Part shown: positions 8,609-16,908 of the stretch, one piece after another | Numbering within the stretch: position 1 is the stretch's first letter | Layout: each line of letters opens with the position of its first letter | NCBI GenBank assembly: GCA_019418025.1 | Contig: DYCR01000020.1 | Coordinates: 1-36,848 of the forward strand | Source of the DNA: Clostridiales bacterium | Lineage (GTDB): Bacteria > Bacillota > Clostridia > Oscillospirales > Oscillospiraceae | Direction: 5' to 3' | DNA: 36,848 bases | The notes under the pieces: generated by a model | Seen by the model: only the letters and a program-made list of their open reading frames with translations | The model's database searches: none | Told to the model about the DNA's origin: nothing | Position numbers and translations under genes: made by a program

Positions 8609-8650
8609 CTCATCGTATCTGCACACAATGAGGCAGATACGATGAGTTTT
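8609..8650 (+). terminator. Strong terminator after the radical SAM gene
   Basis: A perfect 14-bp stem, CTCATCGTATCTGC (8609-8622) with GCAGATACGATGAG (8633-8646), is followed by TTTTCC. It uncouples the radical SAM gene from the downstream lipid genes. Confidence 0.88.
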
Positions 8651-8708
8651 CCTTTCTGTCAGGTGAAAAATTCATGCATATTTTATCACCGCATTGAGGT
8701 GGTATGCT

Positions 8709-8737
8709 TTGCATTCCTACTCAAGTTGTGGTAAAAT
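8709..8737 (+). promoter_or_regulatory. Promoter of the glycosyltransferase / acyltransferase pair
   Basis: TTGCAT (8709-8714), a 17-base spacer and TAAAAT (8732-8737). Transcription should begin near 8744, about 24 bases before the ATG at 8768. Confidence 0.7.
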
Positions 8738-8767
8738 ATATTCTGACACAAAAGGAGGCGATGCTAC

Positions 8768-9877
8768 ATGAATCACGTTTTGATTCTGACATGCAGCACA
8801 GGCGAAGGCCACAACAGTGCCGCCCGCGCCCTGCAATCTGCACTATTCGCTGCCGGGATCGCCAGCGAGATCGCAGACCCCGTTTCTTTCCAAAGCGAAC
8901 GGATGCAGCACGCTGTCTCATCCCTGTATAATAACATGATCAAAAAGACCCCGGCTGTGTTCGGCGCGATCTACAAGCTCGGCGATCTTTATTCCTCTAC
9001 CAATCTCCCTTCCCCTGTTTACTGGGCAAATGCCCAATACGCTCAGGCTCTTCAGAAATATATCATCACAAAAGCTTTCGATGCCGTGGTCTGTACCCAT
9101 CTGTACGGAATGGAGGTCATGACCGCAATTCGGGAAAAAGGACGGTTTCAGATTCCCTGTTATGGAGTCCTGACCGATTATGTCTGCATCCCTTTTATCG
9201 AGGAAACCCACATGGATCTGTATTTTGCCTCCTGTGACAGGGCCCGGCAGGATCTGATCGACAAGGGTATCCCCGCTCATAAGATCGTCGTATCCGGAAT
9301 CCCTGTCCATGAGCGGTTCATAAATCATCCGGACAAGACCGCCGCACGGGCGCAATTGCATATCTCGCCGGATAAGAAGATTTTTCTTGTGATGACCGGC
9401 GGAGTCGGCTGCGAAAACATGATCGGATTGTGCGATGAAATGGTCAAGAGTTTAAAAAGTGATGCAGAGCTTTACGTCCTGACCGGAAAAAACGAAAAAC
9501 TAAAGCAGCGGTTGGATGCAAAATACGGCCCCGAGCCTCGGCTTCACACAGTCCCGTTCACCCGTCAGGTCGCAAGCTACATGGCCGCGGCGGATGTTCT
9601 GCTGTCCAAACCCGGAGGCCTGTCCAGCACCGAGGCCGCTGTGGCCAACATCCCACTGGTTCATATTCACGCGATCCCGGGGTGCGAAACCTACAACGCC
9701 CGTTTCTTCAGCGAAAATGGCATGTCTTTGCACGCATACAGCGATAAGCAGGCCGTCTCATATGCACAGCAGCTTGCTTATGACGAGGAGAAAGCTGCCC
9801 TGATGGTTCAGGCTCAGCAGAGATATATACCAAACCACGCTGCACTCACCATTATAGAGGAGATGAAGCGCAAATGA
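8768..9877 (+). CDS. MGDG synthase-like glycosyltransferase (GT28, UgtP-type)
   Basis: A 369-residue cytosolic-face glycosyltransferase of the plant MGDG synthase / Bacillus UgtP type. The N-terminus VLILTCSTGEGHNSAARAL is the acceptor-side (diacylglycerol) motif of that family. The C-terminal half has VMTGGVGCENM and the sugar-nucleotide-binding stretch SKPGGLSSTEAAVANIPLV, then PGCETYNARFF. Such enzymes add glucose or galactose from a UDP-sugar to diacylglycerol, making glycolipids and the anchor for lipoteichoic acid. AAAGGAGG at 8751-8758 precedes the ATG. The stop overlaps the start of the PlsY-like gene by four bases (ATGA), so the two are translationally coupled. Sugar and acceptor are not determined by the sequence. 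Confidence 0.88.
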   Translation: MNHVLILTCSTGEGHNSAARALQSALFAAGIASEIADPVSFQSERMQHAVSSLYNNMIKKTPAVFGAIYKLGDLYSSTNLPSPVYWANAQYAQALQKYIITKAFDAVVCTHLYGMEVMTAIREKGRFQIPCYGVLTDYVCIPFIEETHMDLYFASCDRARQDLIDKGIPAHKIVVSGIPVHERFINHPDKTAARAQLHISPDKKIFLVMTGGVGCENMIGLCDEMVKSLKSDAELYVLTGKNEKLKQRLDAKYGPEPRLHTVPFTRQVASYMAAADVLLSKPGGLSSTEAAVANIPLVHIHAIPGCETYNARFFSENGMSLHAYSDKQAVSYAQQLAYDEEKAALMVQAQQRYIPNHAALTIIEEMKRK

Positions 9878-10482
9878 GCATGAACGAGCTTTTCACATGG
9901 ACGATCTACATTTTGGTTGGTTTTCTGTCCGGAAGCATCATGTTCTGCAAACTCATTCCCCAGTATGTACTGGGGGTCGATATTTGCTCCGTCAGTCCCG
10001 ACCAAAACCCGGGGGCAATGAATGTTTTCATACATTGCGGAAGATTCTGGGGCTTTATTTGTCTTATTTTGGACATGCTAAAGGGCTACATCCCCATTTC
10101 TCTGGCGATCCGTCATCTTGATCCGACCTGCCAGATTTTTTCCATCATGATGCTCTCTCCGGTTTTGGGACATGCCCTTGCCCCTTTTAATCACTTTCAC
10201 GGCGGCAAATGCATTGCCACCGCGTTTGGTGTGATGCTGGCACTGTATCCGGTCAACCAGATCGGCATTCTGCTGGCCGTGTTTTACATCGTCTTTTCCA
10301 CCATTCTGAAAATCCCGGATCACCGCCTGCGCAGCATGGCCGTTTTCAGTCTGTTCGGAATCGTTGCGGCATCGATCCTGATCTACCGGAACCAGAACGT
10401 CATTGCCATGGGCTGCATCCTCATTTCTCTGGTGGCCTTCGCAAAGCATACCATGTACTTTTCACCGAATAGATCCTCATAA
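9874..10482 (+). CDS. PlsY-like glycerol-3-phosphate acyltransferase
   Basis: A 202-residue membrane protein with five or six hydrophobic helices and the PlsY motifs in order: SGSI near the N-terminus, NPGAMNVF (PlsY usually N-x-GATN-x), DMLKGYIPI, and GHALAPFNHFHGGK. PlsY transfers an acyl group from acyl phosphate to glycerol-3-phosphate, giving lysophosphatidate. The second motif is altered (Met for Thr), and the third ends GGKCIAT instead of GGKGVAT, so this may be a divergent paralogue with another acceptor. Its ATG overlaps the glycosyltransferase stop. A housekeeping plsY would be expected elsewhere in the genome. Confidence 0.82.
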   Translation: MSMNELFTWTIYILVGFLSGSIMFCKLIPQYVLGVDICSVSPDQNPGAMNVFIHCGRFWGFICLILDMLKGYIPISLAIRHLDPTCQIFSIMMLSPVLGHALAPFNHFHGGKCIATAFGVMLALYPVNQIGILLAVFYIVFSTILKIPDHRLRSMAVFSLFGIVAASILIYRNQNVIAMGCILISLVAFAKHTMYFSPNRSS

Positions 10483-10512
10483 ACATCCTGTCCGTCTTGA
10501 CAGGATGTTTTT
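10482..10512 (+). terminator. Terminator after the PlsY-like gene
   Basis: AACATCCTGTC (10482-10492) pairs with GACAGGATGTT (10499-10509), then TTT. Confidence 0.85.
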
Positions 10513-10526
10513 CATAGGGATTCTAT

Positions 10527-10555
10527 TTGCAAAAACACCAAAAACGTGATATACT
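10527..10555 (+). promoter_or_regulatory. Promoter of the FAD oxidoreductase gene
   Basis: TTGCAA (10527-10532), a 17-base spacer and TATACT (10550-10555). The leader to the ATG is about 85 bases. Confidence 0.75.
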
Positions 10556-10645
10556 ACTTGCCGAAAGTTGAATTACGGATAAAACTTCACTTTCTGATCA
10601 TGGACATACAATCGTATGCCCATTCAATTTTGGGAGGACATATTC

Positions 10646-12016
10646 ATGAACTTTGACGTGATCATCATCGGTGCCGGTCCGGGCGGTATATTTTCTGCCT
10701 ACGAATTATCCCGTTTAAGACCCGAACTGAAAGTCGCAGTCATCGAAGCCGGGCACGAGCTTTCCAAGCGCAGCTGCCCCATCGACGGCGATAAGATCAA
10801 AGCCTGCATTGGTTGCAAAAGCTGCTCGATCATGAGCGGATTTGGCGGTGCAGGTGCTTTTTCTGACGGCAAGTACAACATCACCAATGATTTCGGCGGA
10901 ACCTTGTACGAGTATATCGGCAAAAGCAAAGCCCTTGAGCTGATGCACTATGTTGACCAGATCAACATGCGTTACGGCGGCGAGGGGACCAAGCTTTACT
11001 CCACTGCCGGTACAAAATTCAAAAAACTATGTATGCAGAACGATCTGCACCTGCTGGATGCATCCGTGCGCCATCTGGGCACCGACATCAACTACGTGGT
11101 TCTTGAAAACATCTATGCCGAGCTGAAGCAGAAGGTCACGTTTTTCTTTGATATGCCGGTCGAGTCCGTTTCCGCAGCAGATGGGCATTATCAGGTAAAA
11201 TGCAAGGACACATCCTATACCTGTCAGGAATGCATCATCTCCGTCGGCCGCAGCGGCAGTAAATGGATGGAGCAGGTGTGCAAGGATCTGGACATCGAGA
11301 CCAATTCCAACCGTGTGGATCTGGGTGTCCGAGTAGAGCTTCCCGCTGAGATCTTCTCTCACCTGACAGACGAGCTGTACGAAAGCAAGATCGTCTACCG
11401 CACACAAAAGTACGGCGACAAGGTCCGAACCTTCTGCATGAACCCCAAAGGCGCTGTCGTAAATGAAAATACCAACGGCATCGTGACCGTAAACGGACAT
11501 AGCTATGAGGACCCCGCAAAACAAACCCAGAACACCAACTTTGCACTTCTTGTGGCAAAGCATTTCTCTGAGCCCTTTAAGGACTCCAACGGCTACGGTG
11601 AAAGCATCGCCCGCCTGAGCAACATGCTTGGCGGCGGTGTCATCGTTCAGCGTTTCGGCGATCTGATCCGCGGACGCAGAAGCACCCCCAACCGCATCGA
11701 AGAATCCTTCACAACACCGACCCTGAACGCGACCCCCGGCGACCTGAGTCTGGTTTTGCCCAAGCGCCTGCTTGACGGCATCATCGAAATGATCTATGCA
11801 CTGGACAAGATCGCTCCCGGCACTGCAAACGACGACACCCTGCTCTACGGTGTAGAGGTCAAATTCTACAACATGGAGGTCGCAGTGGACTCCAATCTGG
11901 AAACCAAGCACAAGGGGCTTTACATCATCGGAGACGGCAGCGGCATCACCCACTCCCTGTCCCACGCCTCTGCAAGCGGCATCCACGTAGCCAGAAATAT
12001 TGTCAACCGAATCTGA
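10646..12016 (+). CDS. FAD-dependent oxidoreductase (COG2509 type)
   Basis: A 456-residue flavoprotein. VIIIGAGPGGIFSAYELS at the N-terminus is the dinucleotide-binding loop, followed by the Glu of VIEAG. The central C-x2-C-x2-C (CIGCKSC) and SGFGGAGAFSDGKYN are typical of the uncharacterised FAD-dependent dehydrogenases of COG2509, and the C-terminal LYIIGDGSGITHSLSHASASGI closes the FAD site. The three cysteines may bind a metal or act in redox. GGGAGG at 10632-10637 sets the start at 10646 over an upstream ATG at 10616. It has its own promoter and no enzyme partner. The substrate of this family is unknown to me, and I do not assign one. Confidence 0.85.
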   Translation: MNFDVIIIGAGPGGIFSAYELSRLRPELKVAVIEAGHELSKRSCPIDGDKIKACIGCKSCSIMSGFGGAGAFSDGKYNITNDFGGTLYEYIGKSKALELMHYVDQINMRYGGEGTKLYSTAGTKFKKLCMQNDLHLLDASVRHLGTDINYVVLENIYAELKQKVTFFFDMPVESVSAADGHYQVKCKDTSYTCQECIISVGRSGSKWMEQVCKDLDIETNSNRVDLGVRVELPAEIFSHLTDELYESKIVYRTQKYGDKVRTFCMNPKGAVVNENTNGIVTVNGHSYEDPAKQTQNTNFALLVAKHFSEPFKDSNGYGESIARLSNMLGGGVIVQRFGDLIRGRRSTPNRIEESFTTPTLNATPGDLSLVLPKRLLDGIIEMIYALDKIAPGTANDDTLLYGVEVKFYNMEVAVDSNLETKHKGLYIIGDGSGITHSLSHASASGIHVARNIVNRI

Positions 12017-12147
12017 ATTTCCCCATGCAAAGCGATGGAATCTTCTCTTTGCGATACACATTATGAGACGGATCGTTTCAACCCCTGCCATACTTTTCCA
12101 TTTATATTTTAAGGTAAATGAGAGAAGATATGTCTGAGGTGATTAAA

Positions 12148-12303
12148 ATGGCTAAAAAAGGCATGAGCCGTCCCGAGGCAGACAACAAGCGTTCTGCCGC
12201 ATCTATGTGCAAGACTGAAGCATGCGGCTGCCACAAGCAGGAAAAGAACGAAGGCACTCAGGAACACAAGAGCGACTGCTGCAAGCACGATTCCCATCGA
12301 TAA
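12148..12303 (+). CDS. Small Cys/His-rich protein
   Basis: A 51-residue hydrophilic protein, MAKKGMSRPEAD at its start, with cysteines in MCKTEACGCHK and DCCKHDSHR. Five cysteines and four histidines in the last 33 residues suggest metal or redox chemistry, but no known fold is recognisable. GAGGTG at 12136-12141 is ideally placed for the ATG at 12148; ATGs at 12118 and 12130 are in frame but less well served. It ends just before a perfect terminator hairpin, which supports it being a real unit. I recall Clostridia carrying small proteins that begin MAKKGM-x-RP, but no function is known to me. Confidence 0.65.
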   Translation: MAKKGMSRPEADNKRSAASMCKTEACGCHKQEKNEGTQEHKSDCCKHDSHR

Positions 12304-12330
12304 GCATACCCATATTTTATCACACAAAGC

Positions 12331-12364
12331 AAAAGCGGAAGTGCAGTAGCACTTCCGCTTTTGT
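12331..12364. terminator. Bidirectional terminator
   Basis: AAAAGCGGAAGTGC (12331-12344) and GCACTTCCGCTTTT (12349-12362) form a perfect 14-bp stem with an AGTA tetraloop, A-run and T-run at its two sides. It serves the small Cys/His protein and the convergent histidine kinase (stop at 12369). Confidence 0.92.
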
Positions 12365-12368
12365 CATT

Positions 12369-14348
12369 TTAAATGGTGGGAAAACGCAAAACAACTTTGA
12401 ACAGATCCCCGTCTACGGACACATCCATCCTTCCGTTTTGCAGCTCCGTCAGGCTTTTTGCTATGGAGAGGCCCAATCCGTTCCCCTCGGAATTGCGCGC
12501 AGAATCCCCCCGAACAAAGCGTTCCATTAGTTCCTCTGCACTCAAATTCAGCTCATCCCGGGAGGTATTTTTAAAGGAGATCACCGCGTCTGCTCCCACT
12601 CTCTCCAAGGTCAGATACACTCTTGTCCCCGGCTGACCATACTTGCAGATGTTATTCAGCAGGTTATCGAATACACGCCACAATCTGCGGCCGTCTGCCA
12701 TGATCCGGATCGACTCCTCCGGCTGTCTCGTAATGATTTGCAGTCGTCCGGCATCCAGACGCTGCTCATACTCAGCCACGGTCTGCCCAATGATCACACC
12801 AAGCTCACAGGGGGCCAAATGCACCTCCAAATTCCCCGTGGATGCCTTTGATGCCTCCACAAGGTCTTCGATCAGCCTTTTGAGCCGGTCAGACTGCCGA
12901 TGCAGAACTGCGGCATATTCGGTAATTTTGGGGTTATCATTCGGTTCTTTTTCAATCAGATCTGAATAGTTGATAATTGAAGTCAAAGGCGTTTTGATAT
13001 CGTGGGACACATTGGTAATGAGCTCCGTTTTCATGCGCTCGCTTTTCAGCCGCTGCTCCACTGCATGGGTCATTCCACTGCCGATCTGATTCAGATTCTC
13101 GCCATGCTGCCGAAAGTCCGCATACATGTATCTGGTGTCCACCTGATAACTCAAGTCCCCCTTGGCAATGGCCTCACCGCCCTTTTTCAGCTTGTACAGA
13201 ACATACGCAAGATAGATGACAGCCGGGAACAGCAGGATCTTGCAGAGCATCCAGATGACCATAAGCGCATCGGCGTCCCAGTAGAACATCAGGAAAATGA
13301 AAAGCTCTATCACGGCGATGCACACATACCCCAGCGCTGTTTTCCATACCAGAGGTATCTTACTCATAAGCGCGCATAGATGCCGAAGCATTGCCCCTAT
13401 TTTTTTCAGACAGACCCGTCCGATATGCAAAAAGAAGTAGATCACAGAATTTTTCCACCACTTCCCTCGCTTCAGCCGCACCGCCACGCTCATACACACT
13501 CCGACTGTCACAACCGAACCTGCCACCGCAACAACGAATAGCATGAACACCGCAGGGAACATATCCGATAACCACATGGCCTCAGCCACCATCTGTACCG
13601 CCAATGCCATAAGCAAAATATATCCGCACAGCAGTATATCGATCGGAACTCCTGTTCCCCATCCCGGGCGGACCTCTTCAGAATCACCATGATGTCCGGC
13701 GCCGCTCATCAGGAACACAAATCCAAAAATCCAAACGATCAGGGCCGCAGCCGCCACTGCATACACCCAGTAACGAAGTGCATACATCCATTCTGCCGCC
13801 TGTGCTGCCGTAAAAAATGTATCATGCTGCACAGGGACTTCCGGAACATATACGGCAACGACCAGATCATCCATCGTCTCGTCAATTTGGAAATAGTTCC
13901 AAATCACATTTTCACCATTCCATTGGTAGGTAAATTCAAATTTCAGGACACCGTCCTTCTTCTCCGGCTCTCCATAGCTCCAGTGGAATTCATGCTCTCC
14001 GGATGCATTGATTTCAATTCCCGCAATATTTTCCCTATTAAGTGATCGGAGCAACTCCTCCTGATCCCCATATATCACCGAATCAAGGGTCTGATTTGCC
14101 ACGGATCTTGATAATTGCCCAAAGAAATCACGGCGAATGTCCTCGATCGGCGAAGTATAGACCTCCATTTGGATCATTACCATGCTGCCTATGACCGACA
14201 CCGCAATAACCGCTGCCATCAGCACCACCAGAACAAAAGCCACCGTCTTGGCAGAAGTACGATGCGACAGCGGGATTCTGGCTTTATGCAGCGGACGAGA
14301 CTGCTGATCTGCCTTTTCCGATGCCATCGTTTTCTTTCTCTGTTTCAT
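12369..14348 (-). CDS. Multi-helix sensor histidine kinase
   Basis: A 659-residue membrane kinase. The basic N-terminus is followed by a first transmembrane helix, an extracytoplasmic domain of about 140 residues, and a bundle of five or six further helices before the kinase core. The phospho-acceptor is H449 in NVSHDIKTPLTS; the ATPase domain has NNICKYG (N box) and GNGLGLSIAK (G box). A short HAMP-like stretch (AIAKGDLSYQVD) precedes the H box. The ATG overlaps the response regulator stop as ATGA, so the pair is coupled; GGAG lies at 14352-14358. An ATG farther upstream is not supported. The ligand is unknown; the VanR/VanS-like pairing suggests a cell-envelope signal. Confidence 0.92.
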   Translation of the reverse strand: MKQRKKTMASEKADQQSRPLHKARIPLSHRTSAKTVAFVLVVLMAAVIAVSVIGSMVMIQMEVYTSPIEDIRRDFFGQLSRSVANQTLDSVIYGDQEELLRSLNRENIAGIEINASGEHEFHWSYGEPEKKDGVLKFEFTYQWNGENVIWNYFQIDETMDDLVVAVYVPEVPVQHDTFFTAAQAAEWMYALRYWVYAVAAAALIVWIFGFVFLMSGAGHHGDSEEVRPGWGTGVPIDILLCGYILLMALAVQMVAEAMWLSDMFPAVFMLFVVAVAGSVVTVGVCMSVAVRLKRGKWWKNSVIYFFLHIGRVCLKKIGAMLRHLCALMSKIPLVWKTALGYVCIAVIELFIFLMFYWDADALMVIWMLCKILLFPAVIYLAYVLYKLKKGGEAIAKGDLSYQVDTRYMYADFRQHGENLNQIGSGMTHAVEQRLKSERMKTELITNVSHDIKTPLTSIINYSDLIEKEPNDNPKITEYAAVLHRQSDRLKRLIEDLVEASKASTGNLEVHLAPCELGVIIGQTVAEYEQRLDAGRLQIITRQPEESIRIMADGRRLWRVFDNLLNNICKYGQPGTRVYLTLERVGADAVISFKNTSRDELNLSAEELMERFVRGDSARNSEGNGLGLSIAKSLTELQNGRMDVSVDGDLFKVVLRFPTI

Positions 14349-15043
14349 CGAATATCTCCTTTCTCCATCTTGTATCCTCTCCCCCACACAACCTTGAGAT
14401 ACCGTGGCTCCGCAGGCTCGATCTCGATCTTCTCCCGCAGATGGCGGATGTGTACGGCAACCGTATTGTCACTGCCCAGAGGATTTTCCTTCCAAACCTC
14501 CCGATAGATCTCCTTCGGCTCAAAGACCTTTCCGGGATTTTTCATAAGCAGCTTCAGGATCTCATATTCCGTCGGGGTCAGGGATATCAGCTCCCCGTCC
14601 ACCCGCACCTGCTTTTCCCGGTCATCCAGCTCGATCCCGCCTACGGTGAATGTCTCGGGCGCGACCCTGCATCCACCCAAATGGAGATATCGGCGCAGCT
14701 GTGACCGCACACGGGCCGTCACCTCCACCGGATTAAAGGGCTTTGTAATATAGTCATCCGCTCCGGTATTCAGCCCCAAGATCTTATCCGTATCTTCACT
14801 TTTGGCGGTCAATAGGATCACCGGCGCATTGCTCTTTTCCCGGATCTTCACCATAGCAGAGATCCCATCCATGACCGGCATCATAATGTCCATGATGATC
14901 AGATGGATCTCCACTTTTTCGGTAATTTCCAAAGCCTGCAAACCATTGTTTGCCTCGTAAAAGGTAAAATCAGGATTTGTTAAATAGATTTTCAGTGCAT
15001 TGACGATGTCCTGCTCATCGTCACAGATCAAAATATTATACAC
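14345..15043 (-). CDS. OmpR/VanR-type response regulator
   Basis: A 232-residue two-domain regulator. The receiver has the acidic pair D8-D9, phospho-acceptor D52 in IIMDIMMP, and K101 in ITKPFNP. The C-terminal winged helix (LTPTEYEILKLLMKNPGKVF, TVAVHIRHLREKI) binds DNA. The start codon is GTG at 15043, with AGGAGGG at 15052-15058 correctly spaced. It is first in a two-gene operon with the histidine kinase. The promoter at 15139-15167 faces away from the cardiolipin synthase promoter, so the regulator could control both, but this is inference. Confidence 0.95.
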   Translation of the reverse strand: MYNILICDDEQDIVNALKIYLTNPDFTFYEANNGLQALEITEKVEIHLIIMDIMMPVMDGISAMVKIREKSNAPVILLTAKSEDTDKILGLNTGADDYITKPFNPVEVTARVRSQLRRYLHLGGCRVAPETFTVGGIELDDREKQVRVDGELISLTPTEYEILKLLMKNPGKVFEPKEIYREVWKENPLGSDNTVAVHIRHLREKIEIEPAEPRYLKVVWGRGYKMEKGDIR

Positions 15044-15058
15044 GCTTCCGTCCCTCCT

Positions 15059-15076
15059 CGCCTATTATTATAGGCG
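15059..15076 (-). promoter_or_regulatory. Palindrome touching the ribosome binding site of the response regulator
   Basis: CGCCTAT (15059-15065) and ATAGGCG (15070-15076) form a near-perfect 18-base dyad. In the mRNA it would be a hairpin directly against the AGGAGGG ribosome binding site; as DNA it contains TATAAT on the minus strand. It could be an autoregulatory operator or a translational brake. Confidence 0.4.
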
Positions 15077-15138
15077 TTGGTTTTTTAATAATAAAGCGGC
15101 TAAAAGCTTAAGAATTTATGAATATGCAAACCTTTTAT

Positions 15139-15167
15139 ATCATACAAAAATATAAGCCAAAAGTAAA
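15139..15167 (-). promoter_or_regulatory. Promoter of the two-component operon
   Basis: On the minus strand TTTACT (15162-15167), a 17-base spacer and TATGAT (15139-15144). The leader to the GTG is about 90 bases and includes the palindrome at 15059-15076. Confidence 0.6.
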
Positions 15168-15199
15168 AGCTTTTATTCTTCCGTTTATCCGGGCATTTC

Positions 15200-15228
15200 T
15201 TTACACCATCGCAAAAATATGGTATATT
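15200..15228 (+). promoter_or_regulatory. Promoter of the cardiolipin synthase gene
   Basis: TTTACA (15200-15205), a 17-base spacer and TATATT (15223-15228). Confidence 0.7.
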
Positions 15229-15266
15229 GTACGTAAAATCACATCATAGAAAAGGATGTGCCGTCC

Positions 15267-16844
15267 ATGAAAGAAAATATGAAGAAAAAGGGAATCTCTC
15301 TCATTGACAAAAGCAAGAAAGGCTTTATCTCCGCAGTATTCAGCCGTTTGGGGCTGATTTTGCTTTTACTGCTGCTTCAGATTGCATTTCTGGTATATTT
15401 ATTCCGTCGATTCGAGGAATTTCTGCCCCAGATCTACACCGTTCTGCTGGTGCTGTCCGGCATCATGTCCATGTATCTGCTCAACAGCGATATCGACCCC
15501 ACCGCCAAGCTTACATGGCTCGTGGTCATCGTGGTACTGCCCGCCTTTGGTGTCCCGTTTTATCTGTACACCCAGATGGATGTCGGACACCGTGCCCTGA
15601 AAAATCGGGTCAATCAACTGAGTATCCGCACGAAAAATCTGATCCCCCAGTCGCCCGAAGCCATGGAACGACTGGAATCTGCTGATCCCGGAGTGGCTGC
15701 ACTGGCTCGATACATTACCAGAAACGGCTGCTACCCTGTGTTTGAAAACACACGGGTAACCTACTTCCCCAGTGGCGAGGCAAAATTCGAGGAACTTCTG
15801 ATCCAACTGGAAAAGGCCGAAAAATTCATTTATCTTGAATACTTCATCATAAACGAGGGTACCATGTGGGGGCAGGTATTGGAGATCCTTGTCCGCAAGG
15901 CCGCAGAAGGTCTGGACATCCGGCTGCTGTATGACGGCACCTGCGAATTCTCCACACTGCCGCACAATTACCCGGAGATGCTGGAGCATCTCGGGATTCA
16001 CTGCAAAATGTTTGCTCCCATTACTCCGTTCGTTTCCACGCATTATAATTACAGGGATCACCGAAAGATCCTTGTGATCGACGGACACACATCCTTTACC
16101 GGCGGCATCAATCTGGCGGATGAATACATCAACGAGTACCCCAAGCACGGCCACTGGAAGGATACGGCCGTCATGCTGGAAGGCGAGGCCACACGCAGCT
16201 TCACACTGATGTTCCTGCAAATGTGGTCACTGGACGAAAAGAACCCCAAATTCAAGCGCACCGTTACCCTGCCTGATCCGGTCCCATGCTACGCCTCAGG
16301 CTTTGTCATCCCCTACGGAGACTGCCCTCTGGATCATGATAAAGTGGGCGAGCAGGTGTATATGGACATATTGAATCGTGCCCATAAGTATGTTCACATC
16401 ATGACCCCATATCTGATTCTGGACGGAGAGATGGAAAACGCACTGGTGTATGCCGCCGAGCGGGGTGTGGATGTACGGATCATCCTGCCGGGTATTCCGG
16501 ACAAAAAGATCCCCTACGCCCTTGCCTTCACCCATTACCATGCTCTTTTATCGGCAGGTGTCAAAATATACGAATATACACCGGGCTTTGTCCACGCAAA
16601 GGTTTTCGTCAGTGACAGCCGGGAAGCGGTCGTCGGTACCATCAATTTGGATTACCGCAGCCTCTACCATCATTTCGAGTGTGCAGCATATATGTACGGC
16701 GTCCCCTGCATCCCGGACATCGAACTGGATTTTATACAGACACAGGCAAAGTGTCGGCAGGTCACCTTGGAGACCATAAAAAATGAACGTCCTTTGCGAA
16801 AAGCTGTCGGCTTTGTGATGAAGGCCATCGCACCATTGCTGTAA
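15267..16844 (+). CDS. cls: Cardiolipin synthase (phospholipase D family)
   Basis: A 525-residue membrane enzyme joining two phosphatidylglycerols into cardiolipin plus glycerol. Two hydrophobic helices fill residues about 25-90. The two HKD motifs are H265-RK267-ILVID272 and H443-AK445-VFVSD450, each followed by the usual GGINLAD and GTINLDYRS strings. AAAGGA at 15251-15256 supports the ATG at 15267; the GTG at 15258 is too close to it. It stands alone between its own promoter and terminator, divergent from the two-component operon. Length and motif order match bacterial ClsA-type proteins. Confidence 0.95.
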   Translation: MKENMKKKGISLIDKSKKGFISAVFSRLGLILLLLLLQIAFLVYLFRRFEEFLPQIYTVLLVLSGIMSMYLLNSDIDPTAKLTWLVVIVVLPAFGVPFYLYTQMDVGHRALKNRVNQLSIRTKNLIPQSPEAMERLESADPGVAALARYITRNGCYPVFENTRVTYFPSGEAKFEELLIQLEKAEKFIYLEYFIINEGTMWGQVLEILVRKAAEGLDIRLLYDGTCEFSTLPHNYPEMLEHLGIHCKMFAPITPFVSTHYNYRDHRKILVIDGHTSFTGGINLADEYINEYPKHGHWKDTAVMLEGEATRSFTLMFLQMWSLDEKNPKFKRTVTLPDPVPCYASGFVIPYGDCPLDHDKVGEQVYMDILNRAHKYVHIMTPYLILDGEMENALVYAAERGVDVRIILPGIPDKKIPYALAFTHYHALLSAGVKIYEYTPGFVHAKVFVSDSREAVVGTINLDYRSLYHHFECAAYMYGVPCIPDIELDFIQTQAKCRQVTLETIKNERPLRKAVGFVMKAIAPLL

Positions 16845-16845
16845 A

Positions 16846-16879
16846 AAAACAGCCATTCTCAGTGAGAATGGCTGTTTTT
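16846..16879. terminator. Bidirectional terminator after cls
   Basis: AAAACAGCCATTCTC (16846-16860) and GAGAATGGCTGTTTT (16864-16878) form a perfect 15-bp stem with a 3-base loop, A-run and T-run on the two sides. It also ends the convergent amidohydrolase (stop at 16909). Confidence 0.93.
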
Positions 16880-16908
16880 CATATTCATTTTGGAAGTCGC
16901 TGCCGAAA

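Noticed and set aside
12027..12052. GCAAAG/CTTTGC hairpin after the FAD oxidoreductase considered as a terminator
   Set aside because: The stem is only six pairs and no T-run follows, so read-through into the small Cys/His gene is possible.
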